From: Desulfobulbus sp.
GTDB taxonomy: Bacteria > Desulfobacterota > Desulfobulbia > Desulfobulbales > Desulfobulbaceae
NCBI GenBank assembly: GCA_030600525.1
Contig: JAUVLX010000097.1
Span: 1-10,858, forward strand
Length of the DNA stretch: 10,858 nt
Direction of reading: 5' to 3'
Shown: piece after piece, positions 1-7,243 of the stretch
Position numbering within the stretch: the first letter of the stretch is position 1
Layout of the letters: every line of letters starts with the position of its first letter
Position numbers and translations under genes: made by a program
Notes under the pieces: generated by a model
Seen by the model: only the letters and a program-made list of their open reading frames with translations
Told to the model about the DNA's origin: nothing
Databases searched by the model: none

Positions 1-437
1 AGGCTTTGCTCGTCAATTATGAGAGAATGATACCGCATACCCTGAAACGGATTTTCAAGCCCGGTAAACACTCCCAAATTATCATGATGCATGGGGCTGG
101 TTTTCCCGTGCATTAAACGTGCGGCACGTACAACCTGTCCCCCAAACGCCTCACCAATAGACTGGTGCCCCAGGCAAACACCAAGTATGGGTATCTTGCC
201 ACTGAAGGCCTTGATAGCCTCCATGGAGATACCAGCCTGCTTAGGATTTTTGGGGCCGGGTGAGATCAGCAACCGGTCGGGCTGCAGAGCTTCGATCTCG
301 GCTACAGTGATTTTATCGTTACGGTAGACTTGTATTTCAGGGACCTGCCAGGCTGCACCACCATCTGGAAGTGCGGTCGTCAAGGTTTGAACGATATTAT
401 AAGTAAAAGAATCGTAGTTATCAATTATAACAATCAC
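1..437 (-). CDS. trpG: Anthranilate synthase component II, glutamine amidotransferase (3' end outside window)
   Basis: Supplies ammonia from glutamine to TrpE in the first step of tryptophan synthesis; related PabA proteins do the same for aminodeoxychorismate synthase. The visible 145 residues begin MIVIIDNYDSFTYNIVQ, the classic start of this class I amidotransferase. They include the oxyanion segment LISPGPKNPKQAGIS (57-71) and the nucleophile elbow GVCLGHQ with catalytic Cys88. The MRYHSLII segment (134-141) is also typical; the C-terminal catalytic His and Glu lie beyond the window edge. The start is GTG at 435-437, only 2 nt after the trpE stop, with an AAGGGA ribosome site (447-452) inside the end of trpE. 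This spacing points to translational coupling and favours a tryptophan role over a purely folate role, although one protein may serve both. Confidence 0.95.
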   Translation of the reverse strand, partial: MIVIIDNYDSFTYNIVQTLTTALPDGGAAWQVPEIQVYRNDKITVAEIEALQPDRLLISPGPKNPKQAGISMEAIKAFSGKIPILGVCLGHQSIGEAFGGQVVRAARLMHGKTSPMHHDNLGVFTGLENPFQGMRYHSLIIDEQS

Positions 438-439
438 GG

Positions 440-1927
440 TTAAAATCCCTTTTCAGCCAGTTCTACTGCCCGACGCAGCCCCATGGACTTGTTGATGGTT
501 TCCTCATGTTCCTTTACAGGATCAGAATCAGCCACAATGCCAGCACCTGCCTGAATCCACAGGTTATCATCTTGAAAAACAAAAGTCCGGATGGTTATAC
601 AGAAATCCATATTGCCTGAAAATCCGAAATAACCGACAGCTCCTGCATAAGGGCCACGGCGTTCCTTCTCCAGCTCGTCTATAATTTCCATTGCCCGAAT
701 TTTTGGTGCGCCACTCACCGTTCCCGCAGGAAAACAGGCTTTGAGCACATCGAACTGATCCTTTCCCGGTGCGAGTTTACCATGCACTCCGGAAACAATA
801 TGCATGACATGGCTATACCGCTCAACAAGCAGCAAATCTTTAACCGACACAGACCCACAATCAGCCACCCTTCCGACATCATTACGACCAAGATCAACCA
901 GCATAAGATGCTCTGCACATTCCTTGGGATCAGCGAGCAGTTCTTTCTCAAGTGCAAGGTCTTCTTCCCTGGTTGCGCCACGTTTCCTGGTACCTGCAAT
1001 GGGCCGTAACTCTATATCATCATTTTCAAGACGAACGAGAATTTCTGGAGAAGAACCGATCAGCACCATATTACCTGTTCTTAAATAAAAGAGGTATGGG
1101 CTTGGATTAATATGGCGTAAGGCTCGATACAGGTTAAACGGGTTAAGGCTTGAACGAGCATGAAACCGTTGCGATAAAACCACCTGAATAATGTCGCCGG
1201 CAAGAATATACTCCTTGGCCTGCTCCACCATGGCACCAAATGTTTCTGCCTCCATGTTGGAAACAAAGGTATGCGGCTCAACAGGATGCACCTGGTCCAC
1301 AACATCAGCCGGGACAGGCTCTTTTATTTTTTTAATAATCCGGTCGATCCTCTGGCATCCATCTTCATACAATGCTTCTGCTGTTTTCCCGCTCCCCTTC
1401 CACAGATTGCATACAATAGTCAGGGTCTGCTGTACGGCATCATGGATAAGAACCACGCCCGGTATCTGAAACGAACTGTCAGGTACCGTTGAGGGTTGAT
1501 GGTGATCGGGAATATCTTCCACAAATCGAACCATATCATAGCCCAGAAACCCTACCGCGCCACCGTAAAATTTGGGCAGCCCTGGAGCATCAATCACCTC
1601 AAATGAACCAAGCAGTTGCCGCAGTTCATCAAGCGGATTAACGCCTTCTTTTACACAGTTTTTCTCGGCGCTGTTTGGGTAAATATAGCTCACCGAATCG
1701 CGTAGGCTTTCAAAGGTCACCAATGGATCCATGCCAATAAAGGAATATCGTCCCCACTTCTCGCCTCCTTCCATGGACTCAAAAAGAAAAGCATGCTCAT
1801 CTTTACCTGCAACCTTGGCAAAGATGGTCAAAGGAGTATCAAGGTCGGCTACGATGGTCTTGTATACAGGTACAAGACCAGCCTGTCCCATCAAGTGAAC
1901 AAAATCTTTTTGCTCTGGAAAATACAT
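440..1927 (-). CDS. trpE: Anthranilate synthase component I
   Basis: Converts chorismate and ammonia to anthranilate in the cytoplasm, as the committed step of tryptophan synthesis. The 495-residue length is normal for the family. The N-terminal domain has FLFESMEGGEKWGRYSFIG (about 47-65), where the Glu-Ser pair corresponds to the LLES feedback site for tryptophan. The chorismate-binding domain shows PIAGTRKRG (309-317), LMLVDLGRND (341-350), FPAGTVSGAPK (399-409) and GPYAGAVGYFGF. PabB is the main alternative; the feedback motif and adjacent trpG favour TrpE. The ATG at 1925-1927 has only a weak upstream GAG, and no better start lies nearby. A 110-nt stretch separates it from the rpsT terminator, so trpEG probably has its own promoter there. 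I saw no Trp-codon leader peptide in that stretch. Confidence 0.95.
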   Translation of the reverse strand: MYFPEQKDFVHLMGQAGLVPVYKTIVADLDTPLTIFAKVAGKDEHAFLFESMEGGEKWGRYSFIGMDPLVTFESLRDSVSYIYPNSAEKNCVKEGVNPLDELRQLLGSFEVIDAPGLPKFYGGAVGFLGYDMVRFVEDIPDHHQPSTVPDSSFQIPGVVLIHDAVQQTLTIVCNLWKGSGKTAEALYEDGCQRIDRIIKKIKEPVPADVVDQVHPVEPHTFVSNMEAETFGAMVEQAKEYILAGDIIQVVLSQRFHARSSLNPFNLYRALRHINPSPYLFYLRTGNMVLIGSSPEILVRLENDDIELRPIAGTRKRGATREEDLALEKELLADPKECAEHLMLVDLGRNDVGRVADCGSVSVKDLLLVERYSHVMHIVSGVHGKLAPGKDQFDVLKACFPAGTVSGAPKIRAMEIIDELEKERRGPYAGAVGYFGFSGNMDFCITIRTFVFQDDNLWIQAGAGIVADSDPVKEHEETINKSMGLRRAVELAEKGF

Positions 1928-2038
1928 GACGCTAGTATCTCGTAATTTCTAAAAAGGAAAACAACAATTCTTTATTGAGTAGGTGCCGCCAGAAAGGACG
2001 ATTTTGCTTACTGACAGGCAAGGAACAGTACATACAAT

Positions 2039-2076
2039 AAAAAAAAAGCCATGGAAGCAACTTGCTTCCATGGCTT
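2039..2076 (-). terminator. Intrinsic terminator after rpsT
   Basis: A perfect 15-bp inverted repeat (arms 2046-2060 and 2062-2076 around a single C) contains GCCATGGAAGCA. On the minus strand it is followed directly by nine T (2039-2047). The other side is not T-rich, so it acts on leftward transcripts and separates rpsT from trpEG. Confidence 0.93.
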
Positions 2077-2117
2077 AAATCATCTCAAACTATGCAGAGG
2101 GTATTGCAGTTTCCACC

Positions 2118-2390
2118 TTATCCAAGTGGCTGCATTTTGTTTACTCGTCTGGTGAGACGGGAAACCTTTCTCGATGCATTGTTTTTATGAATCGTACCCT
2201 TGGCCGCTGTTTTCTGGATTACCGGGATGGCAACCTGCAGAGCTTCTTTGGCCTGATCTTCTGACCCGGCAACAAGAGCTTCCTCTACCTTGCGAATAAC
2301 AGTTTTCATTGTAGATTTGTCCATGCGGTTGCGCAGGCGACGAATTTTTGACTGACGGTCTCTCTTGAGGGCGGACTTATGATTGGCCAT
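2118..2390 (-). CDS. rpsT: 30S ribosomal protein S20
   Basis: Small-subunit protein that binds 16S rRNA during early assembly. The 90-residue, very basic protein starts MANHKSALKRDRQSKIRRLR and ends in the conserved HKNNASRKVSRLTRRVNK region, both typical of bacterial S20, and has the usual length. The ATG at 2388-2390 is preceded by AGGAGT (2396-2401) with 5 nt spacing. It looks like a single-gene transcript: a sigma70-like promoter lies 60-90 nt upstream and a strong terminator follows the stop. Confidence 0.98.
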   Translation of the reverse strand: MANHKSALKRDRQSKIRRLRNRMDKSTMKTVIRKVEEALVAGSEDQAKEALQVAIPVIQKTAAKGTIHKNNASRKVSRLTRRVNKMQPLG

Positions 2391-2451
2391 GAATTACTCC
2401 TAACTCTTTATAGTATAAATATCAGATGAAATAATTAAATTTAAACCCTGA

Positions 2452-2480
2452 TTTTTAACGAATCGCTCACACTTTGTCAA
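2452..2480 (-). promoter_or_regulatory. Sigma70-type promoter of rpsT
   Basis: On the minus strand a consensus TTGACA (2475-2480) is followed after exactly 17 nt by TAAAAA (2452-2457), a 4 of 6 match to TATAAT. A second possible -10 (TATACT) lies closer to the gene in the AT-rich stretch around 2410-2420. It starts just after the pentapeptide gene ends, so rpsT does not depend on read-through. Confidence 0.7.
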
Positions 2481-2509
2481 GAATAATAGATGGGACAATG
2501 CAATTTGTT

Positions 2510-4465
2510 TTACTCTGTCAGTTCCTCATCTCCGAGGACCAATCCCGTAGCCCCTGTGAAATTAGCCGAATCCATAAGCGCTTCATCAAAGCGTGCGCCG
2601 GTCAGATTGGCATTGGAAAAATCAGCTCGATAGATATCTGCCTCACTGAAATCCACATTTTGCAAATCTGCATCACGGAAATTGGCACCTTTTAAATTGG
2701 CCTCCTCAAAATCAGCCCCTTGCAAATTACAACCTTGAAAATTAACCCGCTCAAGATCGATCTCCTTGAAATTCTTTCCGGCAAGATCCATCCCTGACAA
2801 ATCACAACCTACACAACGTTCTTCATCAAAAAGCTTCTCAATAATCTGTTGCTGCCTGGCAGCAGCCTGCTCAGGAGTTTCAACGGTGTACACTGCTGCT
2901 GCTGTATCAGGCTGTTGCTGCGCCTCCTCTTCGATCTGGGCGATCATTGACGAAACACTCTGGTCCGCCTGCTGCGCCTTTTCTTGCTTTGGGCTAGCTA
3001 CATCTTCCTCACCAGACACACGCTCATCTTGAGGGAGAGCAGGAGGTGCCGCTGCCGATTTCTGAGCGGAAATGGCTGCAACCTCATCCAATGATGCCGC
3101 CCTTGGTACGGTTCCATCAATTTCTTCTGCAGACTTTGCAGGTTCAGCAATTTCTGCCACAGCTACAGCTTGTGCAGTCGCCCCACCTGCTACCGATCCG
3201 GTCACAATATCCTCTGCGACTACAGGAGACTTACTTGCAGCCTGAATCCCCCCTTCAACATCCTCTTCCTGGGGTTGAACGGGAGGCGCCGCGTCTAGCT
3301 TTTGAACAGAAGAAGCTGCAACTTCATCGAATGGTGCTGCCTTGGGTGCTGTTCCATCAATATCTTCTGCAATCTTTACAGGTACATCATCCTTTACAGG
3401 CTCGGCGACTTCCGTCACAGCTACAGCTTGTGTGGTCGCTCCTCCTGCTAACGATCCGGTCACGATATCCTCTGCAAATACAGAGGGCTTGCCTGCGACC
3501 TGAATATCCCCCTCACGGGCACCAACCTGCTCGATTTTGTCCGTAGAATCTTTGGCGACCTGTGGCTGCGACACACTACTAGACTCTTCAGGAACACTGC
3601 TTTTTTCCACTTGGTCAACAGCTGCAACTGCTTCAGGCTTGATAGCCTTTTCTTCAAACACACTCGTATTAGCCACGGGCTCAATGGCTGGTAACTCCTT
3701 TGACGATGCCAGGTCCTTGCTCTGCTCAGGCTTCTCTTCTACTGATGGAATACTTTTTTCCGGCTTTACTTCCGATTCCAAGACAACAGCATCAGCCATG
3801 GGGACCATCTTTTTAGATGTAGCTTTTTCTGTCACAGACGGCTCCAAACTCTGTGCTGGTTTCGAAGAAGGGATCACCTCGCTTTGCGACACAGGTTGGT
3901 CGCTATCTCCAGGATCAGCATCTTGAATTGCAGGAGGAGGAGATTCCAAATCCTGCCTTTCTCCGACAGCCACATCATGGGTATAGGGCATTTGTTTAGA
4001 CTGATCTTCTGCTGGCACATATACCTTTTCCCCTGAACCTGCAAACGAGTCTTCCTCAGCGTGCGGTCGGGTGATAAAATCGCCATCAATCTTTGCTGTT
4101 TCAAGAAAAGCACCTTCAAGCACAGCACCCGTCAAGTTGGCACCACGAAGATCTGCATCAGCCAGATCAGCTCCACCAAGAGAAGCCCCCTGCAGGTTCG
4201 CATTTTTTAAATTTGCACCAGCCAAATCCGCAAGAAACAGTTTAGCTCCGGCAAGATTAGCACCTTCGAGATCTACCCCGCGCAGATCCATTCGGATCAT
4301 GTTTGCGCCAGCAAGATCACAGCCTGGACAACTCTTTGTTTTGAGCAATTGTTGAAAATTAGCCTGAGCTTCAGGACGAGGAGAACCAAGGGGTGAGGCA
4401 GCACAAGATAGCACCACACAGCAGCTAACCGCCAAACAAGAAACAGACGTTAAAAAAAGCTTCAT
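2510..4465 (-). CDS. Exported protein with two pentapeptide-repeat domains and a long linker
   Basis: 651 residues from the ATG at 4463-4465. This start puts a signal sequence first (MKLFLTSVSCLAVSCCVVLS, then CAASP); the TTG further upstream would place 18 extra residues before it. The VLSC motif could be a lipobox, or cleavage may follow CAA; I cannot decide. A first right-handed beta-helix domain (about 49-128) has some 16 pentapeptides of the A(D/N)LxG type, headed by KTKSCPGCDLAGAN. A second (about 551-640) has about 17, headed by RCVGCDLSGMD. Both share the CxxCDL entry motif. Between them lie about 400 residues rich in Glu, Ala, Val, Pro and Lys, probably disordered, with an internal tandem duplication. 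No catalytic motif is visible. It is likely a periplasmic or surface structural protein; function is unknown. The ribosome site is weak (GGGT) and the leader holds a hairpin. Confidence 0.88.
   Translation of the reverse strand: MKLFLTSVSCLAVSCCVVLSCAASPLGSPRPEAQANFQQLLKTKSCPGCDLAGANMIRMDLRGVDLEGANLAGAKLFLADLAGANLKNANLQGASLGGADLADADLRGANLTGAVLEGAFLETAKIDGDFITRPHAEEDSFAGSGEKVYVPAEDQSKQMPYTHDVAVGERQDLESPPPAIQDADPGDSDQPVSQSEVIPSSKPAQSLEPSVTEKATSKKMVPMADAVVLESEVKPEKSIPSVEEKPEQSKDLASSKELPAIEPVANTSVFEEKAIKPEAVAAVDQVEKSSVPEESSSVSQPQVAKDSTDKIEQVGAREGDIQVAGKPSVFAEDIVTGSLAGGATTQAVAVTEVAEPVKDDVPVKIAEDIDGTAPKAAPFDEVAASSVQKLDAAPPVQPQEEDVEGGIQAASKSPVVAEDIVTGSVAGGATAQAVAVAEIAEPAKSAEEIDGTVPRAASLDEVAAISAQKSAAAPPALPQDERVSGEEDVASPKQEKAQQADQSVSSMIAQIEEEAQQQPDTAAAVYTVETPEQAAARQQQIIEKLFDEERCVGCDLSGMDLAGKNFKEIDLERVNFQGCNLQGADFEEANLKGANFRDADLQNVDFSEADIYRADFSNANLTGARFDEALMDSANFTGATGLVLGDEELTE
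3017..3514 (-). repeat. Tandem duplication in the linker of the pentapeptide protein
   Basis: Copy 1 spans 3257-3514 (86 codons, starting EGDIQ) and copy 2 spans 3017-3256 (80 codons, starting EGGIQ). Shared protein blocks include AEDIVTGS(L/V)AGGAT, QAVAV, AEDIDGT or AEEIDGT, DEVAA and AAPP. Copy 2 lacks six codons found in copy 1. DNA identity is still high, for example around the GATCCGGTCAC block, so the duplication is in frame and fairly recent compared with the two repeat domains. Confidence 0.85.
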
Positions 4466-4490
4466 AAAGACGACCCATAAGGATATTTTT

Positions 4491-4511
4491 AAAAAGCGGG
4501 TACCACCCTGC
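4491..4511 (-). promoter_or_regulatory. Terminator-like hairpin in the pentapeptide gene leader
   Basis: On the minus strand GCAGGGTGGTACCCGC folds as GC(A)GGGT-GGT-ACCCGC and is followed by TTTTT, ending 26 nt before the ATG at 4465. A competing stem, CAGGC/GCCTG, lies just upstream. This is the shape of an attenuator, but the stem is short and no ligand-binding class is recognised. Confidence 0.4.
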
Positions 4512-4723
4512 CCAGGCAACGGGCCTGACTATCGTTTACCACGAACAAACTAGATACCCCTCAAGAAGCAGTAATCAGCAAAACTCCCTACTGCTATTAT
4601 CGTTTATTGCCAACACTATATAATGCAGCTTAAAGATCATTACCACCCCACATTTGGCAATGAACCAAAAAGCAGTTGACGCTCAATGCCCTATGCGGGT
4701 ATATCGACCCTTACTTTTCCCTA

Positions 4724-4922
4724 TAAGACCCAAGGAGTTGTCCGGAAATAACTTAAACATCTCGCATCGCATCTTCAGGTCATCTTTGGCTGATCTTCAA
4801 TCACAAAGTCCTCAACGTAGCACAACTACGCCTGCGGCGTTGTTCAATCAGATCATCCAAATCTAACCTAAACATGAGCGCGATTTCGTACAACTTATTT
4901 GCGGACAGCTCCTATGGTCGTA
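4724..4922. mobile_element. Palindromic MITE-like element with about 63-bp imperfect arms
   Basis: The left arm from 4734 (GGAGTTGTCCGGAAATAA) matches the reverse complement of the right arm ending at 4912 (GGAGCTGTCCGCAAATAA). The two arms stay in register without gaps for 63 positions, about 43 of them identical. Outer bases extend the match to GACC on each side, and a TA lies at both edges (4724-4725 and 4921-4922). The centre has a small hairpin CGTAG-CACAA-CTACG (4816-4830). There is no transposase inside. TA flanks would fit a non-autonomous IS630/Tc1-type element, but this is inference. The element supplies the sequence directly upstream of, and possibly the first codons of, the next plus-strand reading frame. 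Confidence 0.65.
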
Positions 4923-4957
4923 TTTCCGACCACCCACACCATACTCCACATTGCACA

Positions 4958-5356
4958 ATGCGTTTACGAGACACCTTTTTTCCGGCAGAATCTAGAACCT
5001 TCACAGGTAAGCGCTGGGGCAATGTCATATCCAGGAGCCTCCATCTTTGCGGCATGGCTGTTTACACTGGAGGCCTTTATTTTGATGTGGCCGCACCGCT
5101 TTTAACTCCATGGTACATAGTGACAGCTGCAAGTGGACTATTCATGATGGGCGCGGACATTTACAGTAACGGGAAATGGATTTTTCAGAATCGAGGCTTT
5201 TTAATCATGGTCAAGGTTCTTATTCTGGGGATACTGCACCACACAGGGATTAATCCGACATGGCCTGTGCTGGCGATCATTTTTTTCTCTGGCATCACCT
5301 CTCACGCTACTGCAAGATTTCGATACTACTCGCTTTTTCATCGACGCCAAATTTGA
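4958..5356 (+). CDS. Small four-helix membrane protein, unknown function
   Basis: 132 residues from the ATG at 4958. About four hydrophobic segments (27-45, 52-68, 80-93, 102-115) are separated by charged or polar turns such as RWGNVISRSLHL, SNGKWIFQNRG and the C-terminal HATARFRYYSLFHRRQI. This conserved-looking pattern, with Arg/His-rich loops, resembles uncharacterised inner-membrane proteins of Desulfobacterota, but I recognise no named family. The frame stays open back to an ATG at 4874, but codons before about 4923 belong to the palindromic element, so that start would be acquired sequence. Neither start has a good ribosome site. It is the only intact plus-strand gene in the window; its native promoter may have been displaced by the element. 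Confidence 0.65.
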   Translation: MRLRDTFFPAESRTFTGKRWGNVISRSLHLCGMAVYTGGLYFDVAAPLLTPWYIVTAASGLFMMGADIYSNGKWIFQNRGFLIMVKVLILGILHHTGINPTWPVLAIIFFSGITSHATARFRYYSLFHRRQI

Positions 5357-5392
5357 TCAATTCTTCCCCTCCTTTAAACCAGCTTACCCCCG

Positions 5393-5434
5393 AAAAAAAA
5401 AGCCCCGTCCTGAAGACATGCTTCAAAACGGGGC
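5393..5434 (-). terminator. Intrinsic terminator for leftward transcripts
   Basis: The stem GCCCCGT (5402-5408) pairs with ACGGGGC (5428-5434), with an inner TGAAG/CTTCA stem around ACATG. On the minus strand it is followed by nine T (5393-5401). It lies downstream of the merR-type remnant and also protects the convergent plus-strand gene from antisense transcription. The plus side lacks a T run. Confidence 0.85.
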
Positions 5435-5568
5435 GCTTAATCAACCGATACCGCTTCACACGGAAGGGATTTCACCTACTGCAGGTTTTGCACTTTTCTA
5501 GACTTTTGCTTATCAATCTTTTTTGGAAGAAGGCCATTTGACATAAAGGCCGTACACTATTTCCGTTT

Positions 5569-5833
5569 TTAAAAAGGGCAATCAGTGATGTTCCAGCAAG
5601 GTGTATACTTCAACAATTTCTTTACAGCAACAATAGACACACCATATTCGTGAATCATCTCTCGCAAGCATTCTATCCACTTTATATCATTCATTGTGTA
5701 GTAAGCGCCACTTGCCCTTGCGCATCGGAGTCACAAGCCCTTCTTCTTCATATATCCTCAATGTTCGCAGATAAACAGAAAGCGCTTGGGGTTCAACACC
5801 TATGGTGAAGATTGCCTTTTTCTCGTCAATCAT
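5569..5833 (-). pseudogene. MerR-family (HspR-like) regulator, frameshifted
   Basis: From the ATG at 5831-5833 the frame reads MIDEKKAIFTIG, then a MerR winged-helix segment ending TLRIYEEEGLVTP and RKGKWRL, and stops at 5687-5689. One extra base near 5698-5704 (the C at 5701 is a candidate) would restore the expected RLYT MNDIKWIECLREMIHEYG, followed by VAVKKLLKYTPCWNITDCPF. That frame stops at TAA (5569-5571), and reading through gives KRK, a TAG (5557-5559), then CTAF. A further scrap with CKTC in another frame reaches about 5472. MerR proteins bind promoter DNA as dimers; loss of the half after the recognition helix should prevent dimerisation. The 64-residue frame from a GTG at 5881 is less likely, since the ATG has a good ribosome site. 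Sequencing error could explain the frameshift but not easily both stops. Confidence 0.65.
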
Positions 5834-5839
5834 CTCACG

Positions 5840-5845
5840 CCTCTT
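5840..5845 (-). promoter_or_regulatory. Ribosome site that decides the merR-type start
   Basis: AAGAGG on the minus strand lies 6 nt before the ATG at 5831-5833. The GTG at 5879-5881 has no comparable site. The ATG also gives the five-residue lead before FTIG usual in MerR proteins. Confidence 0.6.
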
Positions 5846-5997
5846 TTGGTGATCTGCAACATAACCCGAAAGCTGTGCCACATTCTCTCTGGCTACCTTG
5901 AAAAAATGCTTTTCCTTCCAATCTCTTCGTCATGATAAATTTTTTATCCTCTGAATATTAAGCATATGCCTGTGGTAAAAAATTTTCCAATCCTTGA

Positions 5998-6026
5998 CCT
6001 TGATCGAAAAATCTAATTTTTCAAGG
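5998..6026. promoter_or_regulatory. Possible operator-like inverted repeat upstream of the merR remnant
   Basis: CCTTG (5998-6002) and CAAGG (6022-6026) flank AAAAA-TCTAA-TTTTT, with a 4-nt bulge on one side. The CTTGA...TCAAG ends recall the HspR inverted repeat (CTTGAGT-N7-ACTCAAG), but the inner bases do not match and the spacing differs. It lies in the 215-bp gap between the regulator remnant and nrfD, where I see no gene and no T-tailed terminator. Confidence 0.25.
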
Positions 6027-6048
6027 TACCCAAATGTCCATTGAAAAA

Positions 6049-7236
6049 TCAGTGACTGTCCTGGCCAGAGAATCGCTTACCAAAGAACCTTTCACCCTGG
6101 AGGAAAAGCATGCCTGTCAGGCCAATGCCAGCCATTGCAACAATCCATTCAGGACCGGAAGGGGTATAGTTTATATACATAGGAGCGCTGACATCAAACT
6201 CTGCAAGCTGAGGCACGATCTGACCGGCAGTAACCATATCCAGACGGGCAATAAACATACCGACCAGGGCCATCAATCCTGATGCAGACAGTGCCATCAG
6301 GCTCTTCATTCTGGTTAAGCTGAGCAAAAGAATCGGGGCAATCAAGCCAACACCTACTTCAAGCATCCAGAAGTTGGTTGACAACGGCCCGGTATACAGA
6401 GCATCTGCAGCAGTTCTCCCTGCGGAAGATCCGCCCACATAAAAAGATGCCATTTTCCAGAAGGTGGATACACTTACCAAGATAAGCATGAGTAACAGCA
6501 CTTTGCCCGCTGCCTGAACACCTTCAAAAACACAGTCTTCCATCCTTTTACTCCGGATCGCATAAGCAAAGTGAGTAAAGATAATGGCTGCAGCTGCCCC
6601 GGACAGGAACGCACAGCCAAGGAAGTAGACTGGCAACTGTGCACCATACCAAAATGGACGAGAGGCAAGAGTAGAAAACACACCACCAAGACAAGTATTA
6701 GCAGCAACTTCTGCCAGGGCACCCAAAATACCTAAGAACAGAGCAAGCTTGTACTGTTCATTAAGAATGAGCCAGAACTCAAGCAAGATAAACCCCAGGG
6801 CCATACCATAAAGCGTACCCATCCACCAGATGTTAGAGGTTATATTAGGAGAGATAACATTGTAAATCACCATCCGCCAGGGGTTGGCTATCTCCATGCC
6901 AATCACAATAAAGCCGCTCACGATGGTAATGAGCGAAATCCAGACCATCCTGTTTGCCAATGGCGCCAATTTATTTCCACCAAAAACATGGCTGATTGCA
7001 GCCAGCAGACAAAGCCCGGTAGATGTTATTGCAAAAAATGCGTAAGTGGATATAAGCAATCCCCACGGCACCTCGCGGCTTACATTATACACATGCTCAT
7101 GACCGACAAAAAAACCGTATAAACCAGTCGCCACTCCAACAAAGAACAAAAGAGCGAAAGCTCCGGATAAATAGGTTACTGACGGGCTCGCTACTTCGGG
7201 CTCTGCAGTAGCTGCAAAAGGGAAACTGTTTACCAT
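6049..7236 (-). CDS. NrfD/HmcC/DsrP-like quinone-interacting membrane subunit
   Basis: Integral membrane subunit that exchanges electrons between the (mena)quinone pool and a partner Fe-S protein, as in Psr, Hmc, Dsr and Qrc complexes. 395 residues from the ATG at 7234-7236. About ten hydrophobic helices are visible (near 22-44, 58-82, 98-116, 134-158, 163-183, 201-226, 244-266, 288-308, 314-331, 361-381), which fits the ten-helix HmcC/DsrP type better than eight-helix PsrC. Family-like features include NPWRMVIYNVISPN before helix 4 and the NCxGG-like segment ANTCLGGVF. The likely partners, a Tat-exported Fe-S protein and a multiheme cytochrome, lie about 1.3-2.8 kb upstream on the same strand, but are separated by a terminator and an inserted element. 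No heme or Fe-S motif lies within this subunit itself, as expected. Confidence 0.88.
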   Translation of the reverse strand: MVNSFPFAATAEPEVASPSVTYLSGAFALLFFVGVATGLYGFFVGHEHVYNVSREVPWGLLISTYAFFAITSTGLCLLAAISHVFGGNKLAPLANRMVWISLITIVSGFIVIGMEIANPWRMVIYNVISPNITSNIWWMGTLYGMALGFILLEFWLILNEQYKLALFLGILGALAEVAANTCLGGVFSTLASRPFWYGAQLPVYFLGCAFLSGAAAAIIFTHFAYAIRSKRMEDCVFEGVQAAGKVLLLMLILVSVSTFWKMASFYVGGSSAGRTAADALYTGPLSTNFWMLEVGVGLIAPILLLSLTRMKSLMALSASGLMALVGMFIARLDMVTAGQIVPQLAEFDVSAPMYINYTPSGPEWIVAMAGIGLTGMLFLQGERFFGKRFSGQDSH

Positions 7237-7243
7237 TGTGTAT

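Noticed and set aside
3046..3546. Plus-strand 166-codon frame antisense to the pentapeptide gene
   Set aside because: It is a Gln/Leu/Pro-rich shadow created by the repetitive linker codons of the real gene.
4491..4511. T-box riboswitch suggested by AGGGTGGTACC on the minus strand
   Set aside because: The core has an extra C before GC, the hairpin is self-contained, no stem I or specifier loop was recognised upstream, and the gene is not for amino acid supply. Kept only as an attenuator-like hairpin.
4654..4866. Plus-strand 70-codon frame
   Set aside because: It spans the left part of the palindromic element, has no protein-like character and no ribosome site.
4874..4957. N-terminal extension of the four-helix membrane protein from an ATG at 4874
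   Set aside because: Most of this stretch is the right arm of the palindromic element, and the ATG has no ribosome site.
5998..6026. Intrinsic terminator after the nrfD-like gene
   Set aside because: The hairpin is AT-rich with a 4-nt bulge and is not followed by a T run on either strand; listed only as a weak operator candidate.
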